NCBI GenBank assembly: GCA_015039365.1
Contig: WION01000005.1
Span: 1,054,001 to 1,118,000, forward strand
Reading direction: 5' to 3'
Origin: Amanita rubescens
Taxonomy: Eukaryota > Basidiomycota > Agaricomycetes > Agaricales > Amanitaceae
DNA length: 64,000 nucleotides
Position 1 is the first letter of the stretch. Every line of letters begins with the position of its first letter. Positions 22,056 through 33,616 of the stretch are shown in pieces. The notes beneath the pieces were generated by a model. It did not search any database. It worked only from the letters and a program-made list of their open reading frames with translations, and was not told the DNA's origin. Made by a program: the position numbers and the translations under genes.

Positions 22056-24283
22056 TTACGTTAACAGAAACGATATCATATCAATGTCATGCTGTTCGGT
22101 GATTGGCCCGCCACCCTTCACACCATCTGGACGCCTCACAGTTATCTTGTTGACATCAGCCGGGTACTTGGCCTCTCCAATAGGCCCGGCCCAATCGAAG
22201 TCGATTAGGTGAATCATCACGTCATCAGATGTAAGCGACTCAACGTCGATAAGAATATTAGATTCTCGAATGTCTCCATGAACAAACCCTGCTTGATGTA
22301 GTGTTCGCATCATGCTCGTCACTTTGTGACGCACCTTCTCCTTGTCTGCGTCAGAGAGGTTTAGACCATAGAGCACTCGGTGCTTCGATTTATCCATGAT
22401 GACCGCGATCCAATCCGCAGATATTCGAACGCGTCCCCTAAGTCTCGGTGCTAAATCGTGGGATGCCAGATAGTTATGCGCGTCCTCGGAACCGCGACGT
22501 GAACTTGATGAGGAATTCGTCGGAGTCAGGCTGGTTGACGATGGCAGCGCAGAAGACAAGCTTTTCGTCATGGAGCCGCTCATTGTACATGAAATTTATT
22601 TCCTGTCCGTTGTCTCCGTAGGATGTCAAGAACGGATATCCGCGAGCTTTCTGAAGGTCAGGATCGTACACCTGTGGTGGGGTTGGATTCACCCTAGCCT
22701 CGGCTTCAATTGAATTATAATGTGCTTCAATACTGTCAACAGCAGCCGGGAGCGCATCAAAGGCGGCTGCCATCGCGCATCTGGCTTTGGCTTCCCTCCA
22801 ATGGGTCGACAGATCGAGGAGAGGCGTGAGAGGTTCGACCCTTACGCGCTTCCCATCCCATACAGCGCCGTAAAACCCCAAATACGAACCTGTATATACC
22901 ATAACAAGTGAAAGGACGATAAACGAGCAGACGTACCCATATCTATCATGAGAATGCTGGGAAAACATGTGTTGAAGTTGTAGAAGCGGCGGGGATGGTT
23001 AAGTGCTTTGCTCAGAAAGTTTGCATAGTATAGGAGGGCCTGGTTGTTGAGAGCATCTCCGTGCTCGTTCTTGCATTCTCGGAGAGCTGCCGGAATGACG
23101 ATGAAGGCAAGGTTTCCACCGGTCACGAATTCGGTACCCGGAACCTTCTGCTCGCAGAACCGGAGACCCATGTGCTGCTCGAGTATGGACTGAATTTCTG
23201 TCCTCCGGGTGAGCTCGTGATCGTGCCATTTGCATGCGACAGGGACGAGTTCACTGAGACAAACGAGTGCTCGCGCCGAAGGGGCCTTTTCACACCTATC
23301 TTTGAAGATCGCAAAAGCTTCGTGAAGTAGCACGAGAGGGATCGTAAAGGGTTCAAACGGACGATTAAAGGCAATTACATGATCTGGTCCCGCGATTTTT
23401 TTGAATTGGGAAGCATTAGCCAGGACCGACGGCGCGTCCGCAATTTTCATCCTCAGACGCTTGACTTCTGATGGCGGATCGTCATTTTCGTCATGTTTGC
23501 GCTTGTCCTTCCGGATATCTACGACGGTAAATCACTTGTATAGCAGTATTGAAAGAGAGCACATACGGGGCAACTGTACCAGTAGTATCTCGTCCGGTGG
23601 CACCTCGAGTTCTAACACATTACTCGCTTCAAAGAGCCTCGCGGCGTGCTGATTGTTAGAAAGGTCAAAGATGTGGACACGTGCCTTGAATGCTTGGCCA
23701 TCTTCTTCCTTTCCTTGTAACTTCAGACCAAGGCATCTCCACACCGAGAGTTCGGTGACGCCAATTTCGATACCGGAGATCGCTAAGACCATCTCCATCA
23801 CGTTCAAGACATCGGTCCCAGGAAATATGGTGACAGAGATGATGTTGCTAACAGGCTTCTGATCAAGATCGACAATGAGGCACCAGAGGGGACCTGACAT
23901 GACGGTGGTGAATCACTTGAATATAGCAGGGGTAAAGGAGAGTAAATACTGGGCAACCGTACCAGTAGCATCTCATTCTCTTGCATACCGAGGCTTGACA
24001 CATTTAGACGATTATGAAGTATCCGGGCGGCAGTCTGGTTGTTGGAAAAGTCGATCCTGCAGAGACGTTCTTGGCGTTCTTTAAGGTCTTCATCGACGAC
24101 ATTCAGGGCAGTGCATCTCCACACCTCGAGCATGTGGATGTGGACGTCGCCAAAGATTATTGGTTCCATCTCCTTGAGCAGCTGCTTCAGTTCGAGGATA
24201 CTCGTTTGAAGGGATATGGGCACAGCCGTCTCGCCAAGAAAATGCTTCATAGAATCGGTAACGAGGCACCAGACGGATGACAT
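22056..24283 (-). CDS. Crinkler-type protein, two N-terminal domains plus kinase-like tail, frameshifted
   Basis: Four exons: 23950-24283, 23567-23893, 22937-23518, 22056-22889. Exons 1 and 2 each encode a ubiquitin-like Crinkler N-terminal domain: both begin with a WCL(V/I) strand, carry a (V)WRC core and end with (E)xxLLV(R/Q)LP. They join directly in frame, so one protein carries two such modules in tandem. A basic RKDKRKH stretch (possible nuclear signal) follows. The C-terminal part resembles fungal kinase-like proteins: FVHGDIRESNIL catalytic loop and LIDFDW metal-binding motif, without a recognisable N-lobe glycine loop. The exons total 2077 nt, one more than a multiple of three: a single extra base near 22497 shifts the frame between IKFTSR and SEDAHNYL, and no intron can bypass it. 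It is either decaying or a sequence error. Crinklers are known as host-directed or inter-organismal effectors; the role here is unknown. Confidence 0.72.
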
Positions 24284-24520
24284 GATGGTGTTGAATGGTA
24301 CTTGCTAGTTGACGGTAACGCAAAGCGGTTTGCGTCGTGTGACGTCGACGCTCACAATGTCTTTGTTTGTGTGGGTGCCCGAAATTGAAGGAATAAGTTG
24401 AAGCAGATCTACTAGGCCACCAGTTTATTTGCTTTGCTTGTTTACGATGCTGGGGCTGGATGAATGGCTCTTGTATGTTCTCAACAACCGCGCCTTGACT
24501 CTAAATTTTCACCTGCCGCA

Positions 24521-24603
24521 CGACGAGCGGGACCAAACCCCCGGACTCGACCTGTATTGTTGAAGAGGAGTCGGTTGCGTAAAGCAAGGCTCGAAGCATT
24601 GAC
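24521..24603. repeat. Short dispersed repeat, copy 2
   Basis: Partner of the repeat at about 3541-3640, in the same orientation, sharing GGACCAAACCC, GGACTCGACCT, AAGAGGAGT and TGCGTAAAGCAA in the same order with short indels. Confidence 0.55.
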
Positions 24604-24781
24604 AAGGAATAGGCATTTTGAAGTTAAAGTCAAGATGCACGGTAAAAGTTTAGCGTGCGAAACATATAAGCCAACTAATGCTACGACGACGATCATATCC
24701 ATTACGAACGTCAAAATACGAAAGCAAGCCCACATAACTGGCGAAATTGAATAATGTTACAAACCAGGGCCATACGAGCGC

Positions 24782-24803
24782 AAAAAAAAAAAAAAAAAAA
24801 AAA
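24782..24803. repeat. Poly(A) homopolymer tract
   Basis: An uninterrupted A run of about 22 nt lies 30 bp beyond the stop codon of the minus-strand DUF2235 gene, so it is T-rich on the coding strand. It may be a polyadenylation-region T tract or the scar of a retrotransposed tail. Confidence 0.8.
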
Positions 24804-24832
24804 GGCATAGCGGCAGACGCATCGTCAAGCCA

Positions 24833-27096
24833 TCAATCGATCCAATGAGGCTCAACGTCGAGATTTGCCTGGGGTTCATACTTGTCTTCTTTTCTTTTAA
24901 ACTTAGCCTCCATTCTGAGTTTGACCGATCGGTGGACTTTGACACCGCGACTGCGCTGCCTCGGAATGTCTCTACCTTGTCCCAAGTTGAATCTGTCAAA
25001 AAGCTTTGGATTAAGATCAACCTATACTGTTGCTTCACGTACCCAACTTCCGACACCCATTGATTATTCTCCTTCTGATGTCTGATCGAAATCGGCAATA
25101 TTTCCAAGATCCACCAAATCCAGCTGATATCGAGCTGATCATACTTGGGCGATAACGCATCCCTTAGCTCCTCGTCTTCCTCGTTAATAAATGGCTGCTG
25201 CGAGATCTTCTGTGAATCCGCCTGTACAGAATTTCCCGTTGCCTGAGAGCTTCGGAACAAGAAGCTGCCTATCCAAGACAAAAGCGATGTGGACGGCGGT
25301 TGTTCAACGAATTGGGTTTTGGCACGGTCAAATAGAGCCGGAGGGCGTGGAAGTACAGAAGGATAGATCGTGCTGGGATCTATCCCGATCTCGCGTAACG
25401 AATCGGTCCTGAAAATGATCCCCGAGTTTGTTTTAAAGCATTCCCTAACCATCCATCGGAGAGGAATCCGTGCGAGGCAGTATCGGGTCCCGTTTTCGAC
25501 GGAACCACCACCGATGTCTGTTAGTAATGTGTCAGTGAAAGACGTAAAGGCGACACATAATATCGCGTACCGCAATGGCATCCTGCAAACCAAACCTCTT
25601 CCACATCCGTCTCCTCTTTCTCTGGGTCGGCATACATCACTTCAAAGCGATCCAACGTCTCATCGGCACCGGAATTTTTTATAGTCAAAAAATTCCCGAA
25701 GTGCTTGGGGTGATGGGAACTACCACCATTACCGTGATTTCCCTCCTTCGATACCGACGTGCCGGAACCTTGCTCAAGGTGTGCCCCTTCATCACGCAGT
25801 TGAGGGTCTTGAGGCTGGCTTGGGCTAACGTCCAGCCCAAGATTTTTCTCTTTTTCTGTTGGTCGATTCCAGAGGTTCTCCTTAAACCTGACGCGCCGCT
25901 CATCAAGGGATACGGCATGTCTGAAGGTGCGAATAATGGTGTTTGAAGTGGTAAAAGGAAGACGTTTGGGAATGACCCCAACGGAATCGACGGTATCCCT
26001 AGTGGTCGGTGAGCTCGCTGCACTAGACCCTGCAATAACGAGTGATGTGCATACCATACACCAACAAAATGGATCGGAACGTCTACCGAAAACGCCTTTT
26101 TAAATCCGTTCGATTGATCCCACCCTACGGAATCTGTCCTGGTGTACATCTTATAGGCAAAAGGAACTTGCTGTCGATTGTCCGCCGGTAGCAGTCCAAC
26201 TTTATGAACCATTCCTGCGAGACTGGACGAGGCATAAGTAGGTCAGGTTGAGATTTGAACAAGTAGGGGCTACCTCCGTGCCGTATAAGATCCTCGAGAG
26301 AACCCTGAATGTCGATATGGATGTAAATATATGCTGCCGTAATTCGATAGGAGGACGAACCGAATATACATATCCTGTCCCCCGCAATATCTGTCGTTAA
26401 AGCATCGATAAGACCTTATCCCGCATCGGACCTAGAGTGATACGAAAGTACGTACAGTTCTGCATCAAGAACTCGTAACCACCTGTAAACTTGATCAGAG
26501 CAGGTCCACTACTGAATCATGAGAATAAATACCCATAACGTGTGCATCAAGATTCCATGCCAGCATTTCGTCCAAGATCTTGAGTTCACGGGCATAGGTA
26601 AGCTACGGTTGGAATGGATATGCGAGGGGCTCACTTTGGAAATGTTGGACATGAAAGGTGTAGCTATCTCAGGTGTGGTGTACGTCCCAATGCCAGCCTA
26701 CAAGAGCGTTACATCGATATAAAGAAAAGAACGAGTGTGACGCCTAACCTGATAATAAACCATCTGCTTCGTCTTATCATCCTTCTTCAACATCGACACG
26801 AGCTGCACAATGTTCGAATTATCGGAATCGAATTGATCTCCCGTTCCATCGAAGCATAGAACTAGCGTTTTCCCCGTAAACGGCGCGGCATCAGGAATAT
26901 AAGCTGGGAGGGAGAAATTTGGGCCATTGTGTTCGCCAGGAGGCGTTGTCTGCTGGTCTGCCTCAAGTTCTTTGTCTTTGTCCGGGTAACGAGTAGTGGC
27001 GGCCTGCCCAGATTCCCTATTCGGGTGATCAAAGTTATTGGTATTGACCACAGTTGAAGCCGTAGATAATGTGGAACGCTGTTGTATGTGTGCCAT
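24833..27096 (-). CDS. DUF2235 (Tle1-like phospholipase fold) protein
   Basis: The start ATG is at 27096 and the stop at 24833. Exon 1 (26749-27096) and exon 2 (26635-26697) are well defined; several more follow. The N-terminal 70 residues are polar. The hydrolase domain begins with TLVLCFDGTGDQFDSD, followed by NIVQLVSMLKKDD, VYYQAGIGTY, the nucleophile elbow FGSSRGAYTARALAGM (G-x-S-x-G) and VWFAGCHCDIGGGS. The C-terminus NLGQGRDIPRQR ... GVKVHRSVKLRMEA is typical of the fungal branch. DUF2235 proteins share the alpha/beta-hydrolase fold of bacterial type VI lipase effectors Tle1; in fungi the substrate is unknown. A low-complexity insert lies between the catalytic core and the CHCDIGGG segment. 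Splice sites in the central part are approximate. Confidence 0.82.
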
Positions 27097-27472
27097 CGTT
27101 GCTCACTATGGGTTCGTCTTAGGTTCAGCTGGTGGCTGGCCCTAGGACGTTGATAAAGGCGGGGGTAGACGACCCCATGAGGCAGCGGAGATATATATCG
27201 GTTACACGACTAAACATTTTGGGTGTCAGACGGAGCTGATCACGATCATGATGCATGCATGATACCTCGAATCCCACACGTGTCCTCATAGGCTTGCGGT
27301 GGGACTGGATCAGGAAGTATGTTGAATGAGCTAGTTGCCAATTTTAGCAGGGCCAGCGCCAGGACATTGGCGCTGACTCGGCCCCGGGGGATTAGTTACC
27401 CGAGCCGGATGCCAGCTATTTACCCATCTTACGCACGATTGGATTCTAGAAAGAACACATATACGGCTAAGT

Positions 27473-29298
27473 TCACCGGCTACAAGAATTGTCAGCTACG
27501 ACTCTACCAATGGAACCTCTGGAATTAAGACCGGAAGAACGTAAGCCCACTCCGACGTCCAACAACCCAAAAACAATTGCATCGTACAAGACATTGTCAA
27601 TTTCAGGATCACCATACTCCTGCACGTCCTCAGAAACTAACTCCTTTAGTGGAGCCATCACTTTCATTGACTGTTCTGCTGGTAACGTCTCCACCAACGT
27701 TCCGAATGGGTTGATCTGTATGATTTCCTTGCGAGGCCGAATCATCTCAATTATATCGGATGCTCCCGCTACGAGCAAAGGCAAGACCTTTTCTACCATG
27801 CCAAGCACATACAGGCCCGCTTTTTCGTCCTTTGATGCGATCTGATAAACCTGTCGTGCGCGATCGTAGTTTGACTTGCAGGATACCTTGCCTGCACTGA
27901 TGTCATCTAGAAGTGCATTTATTCGCTTATTCTTCTTGAAATCTGTGCGGAGGAAAACATTGGGAGGAGGACTGTTGCGCAAAGAATCTGATGCACCATT
28001 TGATTGTGCAGACTGACCAGATGGTGTTGAAACGGCCCCCACGACTCCGTTGATCAACTGGTCCATTAGCGATACAAAAAGGCTTCTGTTTTCCGCAACT
28101 AAAGGGCCGCTAAGACCCACGTATTTCTCGACTGTCTTGTGCATAGCATCCTTCGACAAGAACGTGATAGATCCACTTGTATTTGCATTAAGCAAGGTGG
28201 TAGCGTTCACGTTTTGTGTTTGACGTTCGGTCAACTTTGTGATCTCGAAGTGAACCTCATCGCGCTGACTAGCGGCTGATGCTTGATGATGAAGCAGCTC
28301 ATCTACGCTCATATCCACGCGTCCGTTTGAAAAATGGATTTCTACCCGCTTGATCGGGATATCAATGAGCGCACTGTGGACAATGATGGAGCTGGAACGA
28401 GGAGCATCTTCGGCGATCAAGTTGGACAGAAGGATGAGTGCCACGCGAGGGCTGACGATGAAGAGACGATGTGCGTCTGGAAATCCGTCCATCTTGCCCT
28501 CCCACAGACCGAAACTATTGTTGCTCATAACAAACTCCGTGCCGTCTGCCGCCTCTACGACACCGAGATGGAAATCACTGGCTAAATGATTGTAACTGTT
28601 AGCAATGAAGTCTTATGCGGTCACATTGCTGGGCCAGCAAAAACCGAAGATGCTCCGAAACATCATGTTGAGGTCGACCTTGTGCTCAAAGCGGTGCGCT
28701 CGATCCACAAGATCTTGGTGAGGTGTCCTGAGAAAATAAGCCAGGAAGTGCAGCCAGACTTCGATCCCGTTATTGAGACCTTCGCCCTCTCGCGGATTGT
28801 TCAAAAACTCTGCGCTCATGGAATTATCAGGATGAGTATCGTCGAAATATAATGTCTGTTTTCGACAGCGCATGATCTGTATGAATTTTCGCAGAGCGTG
28901 AAGGTCTCTGCGTTCGATTTGGAACCGACCGCGGGGCAGAGAGTCGTGCATTTTCCCGATGATACCTGCTGCCTGGTTTTCCAAGACGGACAACTTATCC
29001 TCTAAGTAACGAGCGTTGCCGGGGTTCTTCACATCCTTGTACAAGTTAACGATCCCGTACGTCCCGGCAATGGGACGTATCTCCAATTTTCCAGTGCCAA
29101 GATCAAAGCAATGAACCACGCCTTGCTTATCGAGATGTGCCTTTTGATCGCCTTTTTTCTTCCGTTTGGGTCTAAAGGACTATCAGCGAAATGCAGAAGG
29201 AACGTCTTCCGAACGCACATAGGAACGTTTTGTAGTTTGAAATTACTAAGGATAAACCTCGGGATATAATGGTGGTATTGGTCCTGGGCAGGCGGCAT
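27473..29298 (-). CDS. DUF4238 domain protein
   Basis: Three exons (29219-29298, 28645-29171, 27473-28581) give 571 residues in one frame. The N-terminus MPPAQDQYHHYIPRFILSNF is the DUF4238 signature (HHYxPxFxLxNF). It is followed by LGTGKLEIRPIAGTYGIVNLY, FQIERRDLHALRKFIQIM and a C-terminal VLYDAIVFGLLD helix, all in family order. The biochemical function of DUF4238 is unknown; the family is very common and recently expanded in Agaricomycetes and occurs also in bacteria. The introns are 47 and 63 nt. The gene is transcribed in the same direction as its DUF2235 and Crinkler neighbours, with separate promoters. Confidence 0.85.
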
Positions 29299-30311
29299 AG
29301 TATGTGCGTACGATGGTCACGAGCGCTGGGGACGAAAGTCGTTCTCCTCACTTATAAGTGTTTTCCGTGGCCCGCTTCGTCCTGCATTTGAGCCTATCAG
29401 TGGAAGGGTAACTTAATTTGACAGACGGTACATTACCGACTATGTTGACACTGTTGTCCTCTAGACACTTTACGTAGATTTCTGACCGGCCTTACACTAC
29501 TTCTTCCGTCTTTGTCACTGAAGACGGAACCCGGTGGCCTGGTGTTCTGAAATGAACCAAGCGTGTATGCCGCAGCACATCACGTTGAGGCCTTCCGTGG
29601 ATCCAACATTCGGAGGCTATTACTGAAAAAAAAATCAATTTATTTAAATAGAGTACGGCCGCAGCAGCAACTTGTTGCGCGGCGCGGCGCTGAAATGTGC
29701 GAGCTGTAGCCTGTAGGTATCAAGCGCTTAATTCAGAAAGAAATTCGGTGAGCGAGAAAGGGGAAGGCTCCAACTGAGATCTACTCACCTTACGGTATAG
29801 TCTGTCCGTCGCGAAAAGAGGAGCGGCGTACTCAATAGAACGTAAAGCTCGGATATGACCGGCGTGGAATGGTACAAAGTCCGTACGGATCACCGTAGGG
29901 ATGATCGTTCCCGTATTGTCGACGTTTCTTCTAGGTTGCCCGTTGTTACCGGTACTATCTGGCAGAGGTAGCGCTCAACGTCAACGATGGGGTCCCGACT
30001 GAAAATGGGGTTCGACAACTCTGCAGGACCTCTTAACACCGTCAACGATAGATGGTCCGAGTTTCTGTTGCGTAGAAAGATATTCCGCAGTGAGGGATTC
30101 TCTGACCAAATGGGGAAATGACAATAACTATTAGCGGTGGCAGTGCCAGGCCATGATAATCATACATTACTGATACATTCTCTTTGTGCTACGGGTGCGA
30201 CGAAAGCGTACAGATATCTATGCAAGTATATACATATAGTGCGGTGGGACGGGATGTAATGTGTAGGGTATACCGTATGATGCGGCGCCACTTGGTGCCT
30301 GGAGGGCAAGT
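29299..30311. other. Intergenic, nothing recognised
   Basis: About 1 kb upstream of the DUF4238 gene and downstream of the coiled-coil gene. It includes an A-run/AT patch near 29625-29650. No recognisable gene. Confidence 0.5.
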
Positions 30312-32013
30312 CTACGAACGATTGTCTGGTAGCGCAATCGAGGCAGCTGGGGGACTTGACACGTTTATATTAGGGGCTGGCCCAATCAGCCGCAGCAACA
30401 ACTCCATCCGTCGCTGCTGGTCAAGGACTTGCTGTTTCAACTCGTCTTGTTCTTCCTTCATCCTGCGCTCTTTCTCGTCTTGTGCTTTCTTCATCCTGCG
30501 CTCTTTCTCGTCTTGTTCTTTCTTCATCCTGCGCTCTTTCTCGTCTTGTTCTTTCTTCATCCTGCGCTCTTTCTCCTCTTGTTCTTCCTTCATCCTGCGT
30601 TCTTTCTCCTCTTGTTCTTCCTTCATCCTGCGTTCTTTCTCCTCTTGTTCTTTCTTCATCCTGCGCTCTTTCTCCTCTTGTTCTTTCCTTAGCTGACTCC
30701 TCAACCGCTGTTCATTCACCTCTTGCTCTTTCTTCAGCTCCTTCCTAAGTCGCCGTTCCCTCTCCTCCTGCTCCCTCCTGAGCCGTCGCTCTCTCTCCTC
30801 CTGATCCTTCTTCAACTGCTGCTCTTTCTCCTCCTGCTCCTTCCTCATTCGTCGCTCCCTCTCCTCCTGATCCTTCTTCATTTGACTCGTCAGCTGTCGT
30901 TCCCTATCGTCTTGCTCCTTGGAAAACCTTTTTCGAATTTCCTCTTTACTTCTCCACTCATACTCCGCACGCTAGCGATCTCTGTCAACGCCGCGGAAAT
31001 GATGATACGAGAATTCGAACCTTTTCCTCCATCAAGCGCCTCCCCTTCATAAAATTGTCCCATATTCTCTGCACTTGATTTGGATCCCTCCGGTAAACTG
31101 GAAAGATTTTAAAGCTCCCCGTCGAAGCCTGGCGCCATTTCCTATCTCCTATTGTAGAAAGGGTGCCGTTATCGTGTTCTTGAGCCCACATTTCCAGGGT
31201 CGCAAAAACGGTATCTGCATGCCAGTAGCATTGACTGGCGAGTATCGAGTATATGTCACTTTCATTATACAGGACGTCAACCAGGACCATGAGGTCGCAA
31301 AGGTTCGGACGCTGGGTAGGATCGCCACTGAGCGTAAGGGTTTTGAGAAGCAGAGCATTCTTCGGGTGGCTCTCTATCCTGGTTACGGCATCCGCAGCGA
31401 GGTGCTGTTGCAAACTAATGCCAGAAGAGCGAGGTAGGGAGCTCTGCGATAAGCGGTGTGTCTTGTGCTCGAGGGAAGCGGAACTTTTAGTCATGCGCGC
31501 CTTCAACGACGAAACGGATTTTGCTAATAGCGAACCACGGGGAGAACTGCGAGAGGAACCGCCTGAAGAACCGATATGCGACTGGGCCACAGAAGATCGG
31601 GTAGCACTGGTACTCGCCGTCCCTGTCGACGACGGTACTGAGCTCATCGAATCGCTATCCTTGCGTTCGCCTGCTGATCGATCAAATCTCAGCTCTAGTT
31701 TGCCGTTCTCCTTGCTGGAGAACTCGCAGATGACGTATTCGTGCTCGTTCATGGTACCCTTCTCTTTGACATGATGCGCCTTGTCCAGTCGATAACCATT
31801 CAGTTCCTCCCATATCTCGACGCTTTCTGAATCCCAGGGTCGTATGCCCATATGGACGAGTCGGATCCACGACCTGACCGACATTTCTTCGCCAAGGGGA
31901 GGGAGGGATTTGGTACCGGCTGCGGTACCCAGAGAATTCATGATGGAAGCTGGGAGAACGGACGACATGAGGGCACGGAGGCGCTTCCGCTTGTTCTTGA
32001 AGATTGGCGGCAT
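30312..32013 (-). CDS. Basidiomycete hypothetical protein with C-terminal coiled-coil repeats
   Basis: Two exons (31021-32013 and 30312-30971, intron 49 nt) encode 550 residues. The N-terminal part has a conserved-looking globular region (SVRSWIRLVHMGIRPWDSE, YVICEFSSKENGKLELRFD), a Ser-rich linker, then TLSGDPTQRPNLCDLMVLVD ... QCYWHADTVFATLEMW. This CYWxADTV arrangement recurs in uncharacterised Agaricomycete proteins. The C-terminal 200 residues are almost pure charged heptad-like sequence built from imperfect 11-residue units such as KKEQDEKERRM, predicted to form a long coiled coil. It ends in a short hydrophobic segment (LLLRLIGPAP). Function unknown; the coiled coil suggests oligomerisation or scaffolding. 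Confidence 0.75.
30440..30700 (-). repeat. 33-bp in-frame tandem repeat coding for coiled coil
   Basis: About eight imperfect copies of a 33-bp unit encode the 11-residue repeats (KKEQDEKERRM and variants) of the coiled-coil gene. The repeats continue in more degenerate form to about 30890. Confidence 0.85.
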
Positions 32014-33616
32014 GCCGAGCTTGACTCTGATTTATATGGCGGAGGACAAGTCGTTGTAGTTGTTTAATGTCCTCAAGGCGTCCACGGTTGGCAATGCCAT
32101 AACCCTTGTTTAACCTTGTTGGGCTACATGCTTCCTTCCAGAAATGGCAAGTCTCTCATCCTTGTGCTATGTCAGACGACATAATTGTGCTGGCAGTTTG
32201 CACCTCGAGGCTGACAACTTAAAAGTCGAGTCAAAGGTCGAATCACGCCCTCTTTTGACTGCAGGAAGTCGTACGCCTTTAATTTAGTAGGTCTCTCGGA
32301 GATTCAAGTTGCTTTCAAAGTCACCGTCCACCCCGCACTCGAGTCTGCCACCCTTGAAACAATCTCCAATCATCGCAATTGAACAATGGTCACCTCATTA
32401 TCCCAAGCTTAAGCCATTTAGGGATTCAAACACAGGATCCGGGTGACTGTTCCTTGCTACCCACCTCTTATTGTTTCGATAAAACAGGCTAGTTCGGCCC
32501 TCGGTCGAGAGTCGGCAGGTCAAACGCGAAAATCCCGCAAAGCGACGAGAATGAACAAATGTCTTCGAAGGGTTTGTCGAATTCTTGTATTACGGTTCTC
32601 TGAGGAATTGCAAGCGCGCAACCCCGATTTGCGTCAGTCTCTTTCGCCCGTTATATGGTAATCCGCGCGCAGGCGAGGTCCACAGGAACCCGTTTAGGGA
32701 TGACTCGATATGGTATAACCATTCAAAATCCTCACACCACGCACGTGTCGAGTTGTGGGTCCAACTGATACGTGAAAAAGTACAAACCGGAGTCGACAAC
32801 CACAGCCTTTAACGTACACGCGTTCAACTCGAGTCGTGGGTCCATGTGAAAGTCCAAGATCCACTGACTGTTATCAAGACATAGCCCGCTGATGGCGCAG
32901 ACAAAGACTCGAAAACCCGTCAACTTGAAGAACACCACAATGGCTATTGTATATACCCCTCCTGTGCTTCACTCGGGTTCACTCCCTTTCCGCATCCAAG
33001 TTCTTACCGGACTATTTCAGTTATTATTGTTACCGCTGATACCACGCTGACACGCTCTACGGGGCTTAATCGATGGTCAGTACGGTCAGTAGTTGACTGG
33101 TCCATCGATACCTGCGAAAAACAGGAGATCAGTCAACCTGCACGGAAGCTACGTCGCCAATAGCAGATCGAGTCGGCGTCTGACGCTACATGAATTTGCA
33201 GGTGGTCGCCACCTCCTCCTCGCGGCATCGGAAATGGCTCTCTTTACTGTCCTTCGTATTGGTAGGTCCGGAAGATTATGCAGTACTTATTAGGATTGGG
33301 TTTAGCTCATCACAGACCCGAAACTTTGCCACACCATAACAGCAGCGATCATATAACGGTAAAAGATCCCAAGCCTGCCAGGGTTCGTGACCGCATCATT
33401 TTAGATAGCGCGGGCTAAGCGTCAATGACATCGGTGGCTAGTAATCCATTCGTTTTTTTTTTTTGTTTTATGCTGTACGATTTGAGGGTTAGGTCCCTAT
33501 AAAAATATCATATTGCCCTACATACCAATCTACAGTAAAAATTACAAACGTTACAAAGAGGCTCCAATTGGGCAGCTCTACCAAATTTAATCCATCGTCA
33601 TCTACACGTCTCTAGC
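32014..33616. other. Intergenic, nothing recognised
   Basis: About 1.6 kb. A short direct repeat (CGAGTTGTGGGTCC / CGAGTCGTGGGTCC near 32748 and 32830) and a T run near 33455 were seen, but no gene. Confidence 0.5.

Larger units (their letters stand above)
24284..24832. other. Intergenic with dispersed repeat and poly(A) tract
   Basis: Promoter side of the Crinkler gene and 3' flank of the DUF2235 gene. It holds the second copy of a short dispersed repeat and a 22-nt A tract, listed separately; nothing else recognised. Confidence 0.5.

Noticed and set aside
22440..22505. An intron bypassing the frameshift in the Crinkler gene
   Set aside because: Available GT donors and AG acceptors leave the wrong phase and would remove conserved residues.
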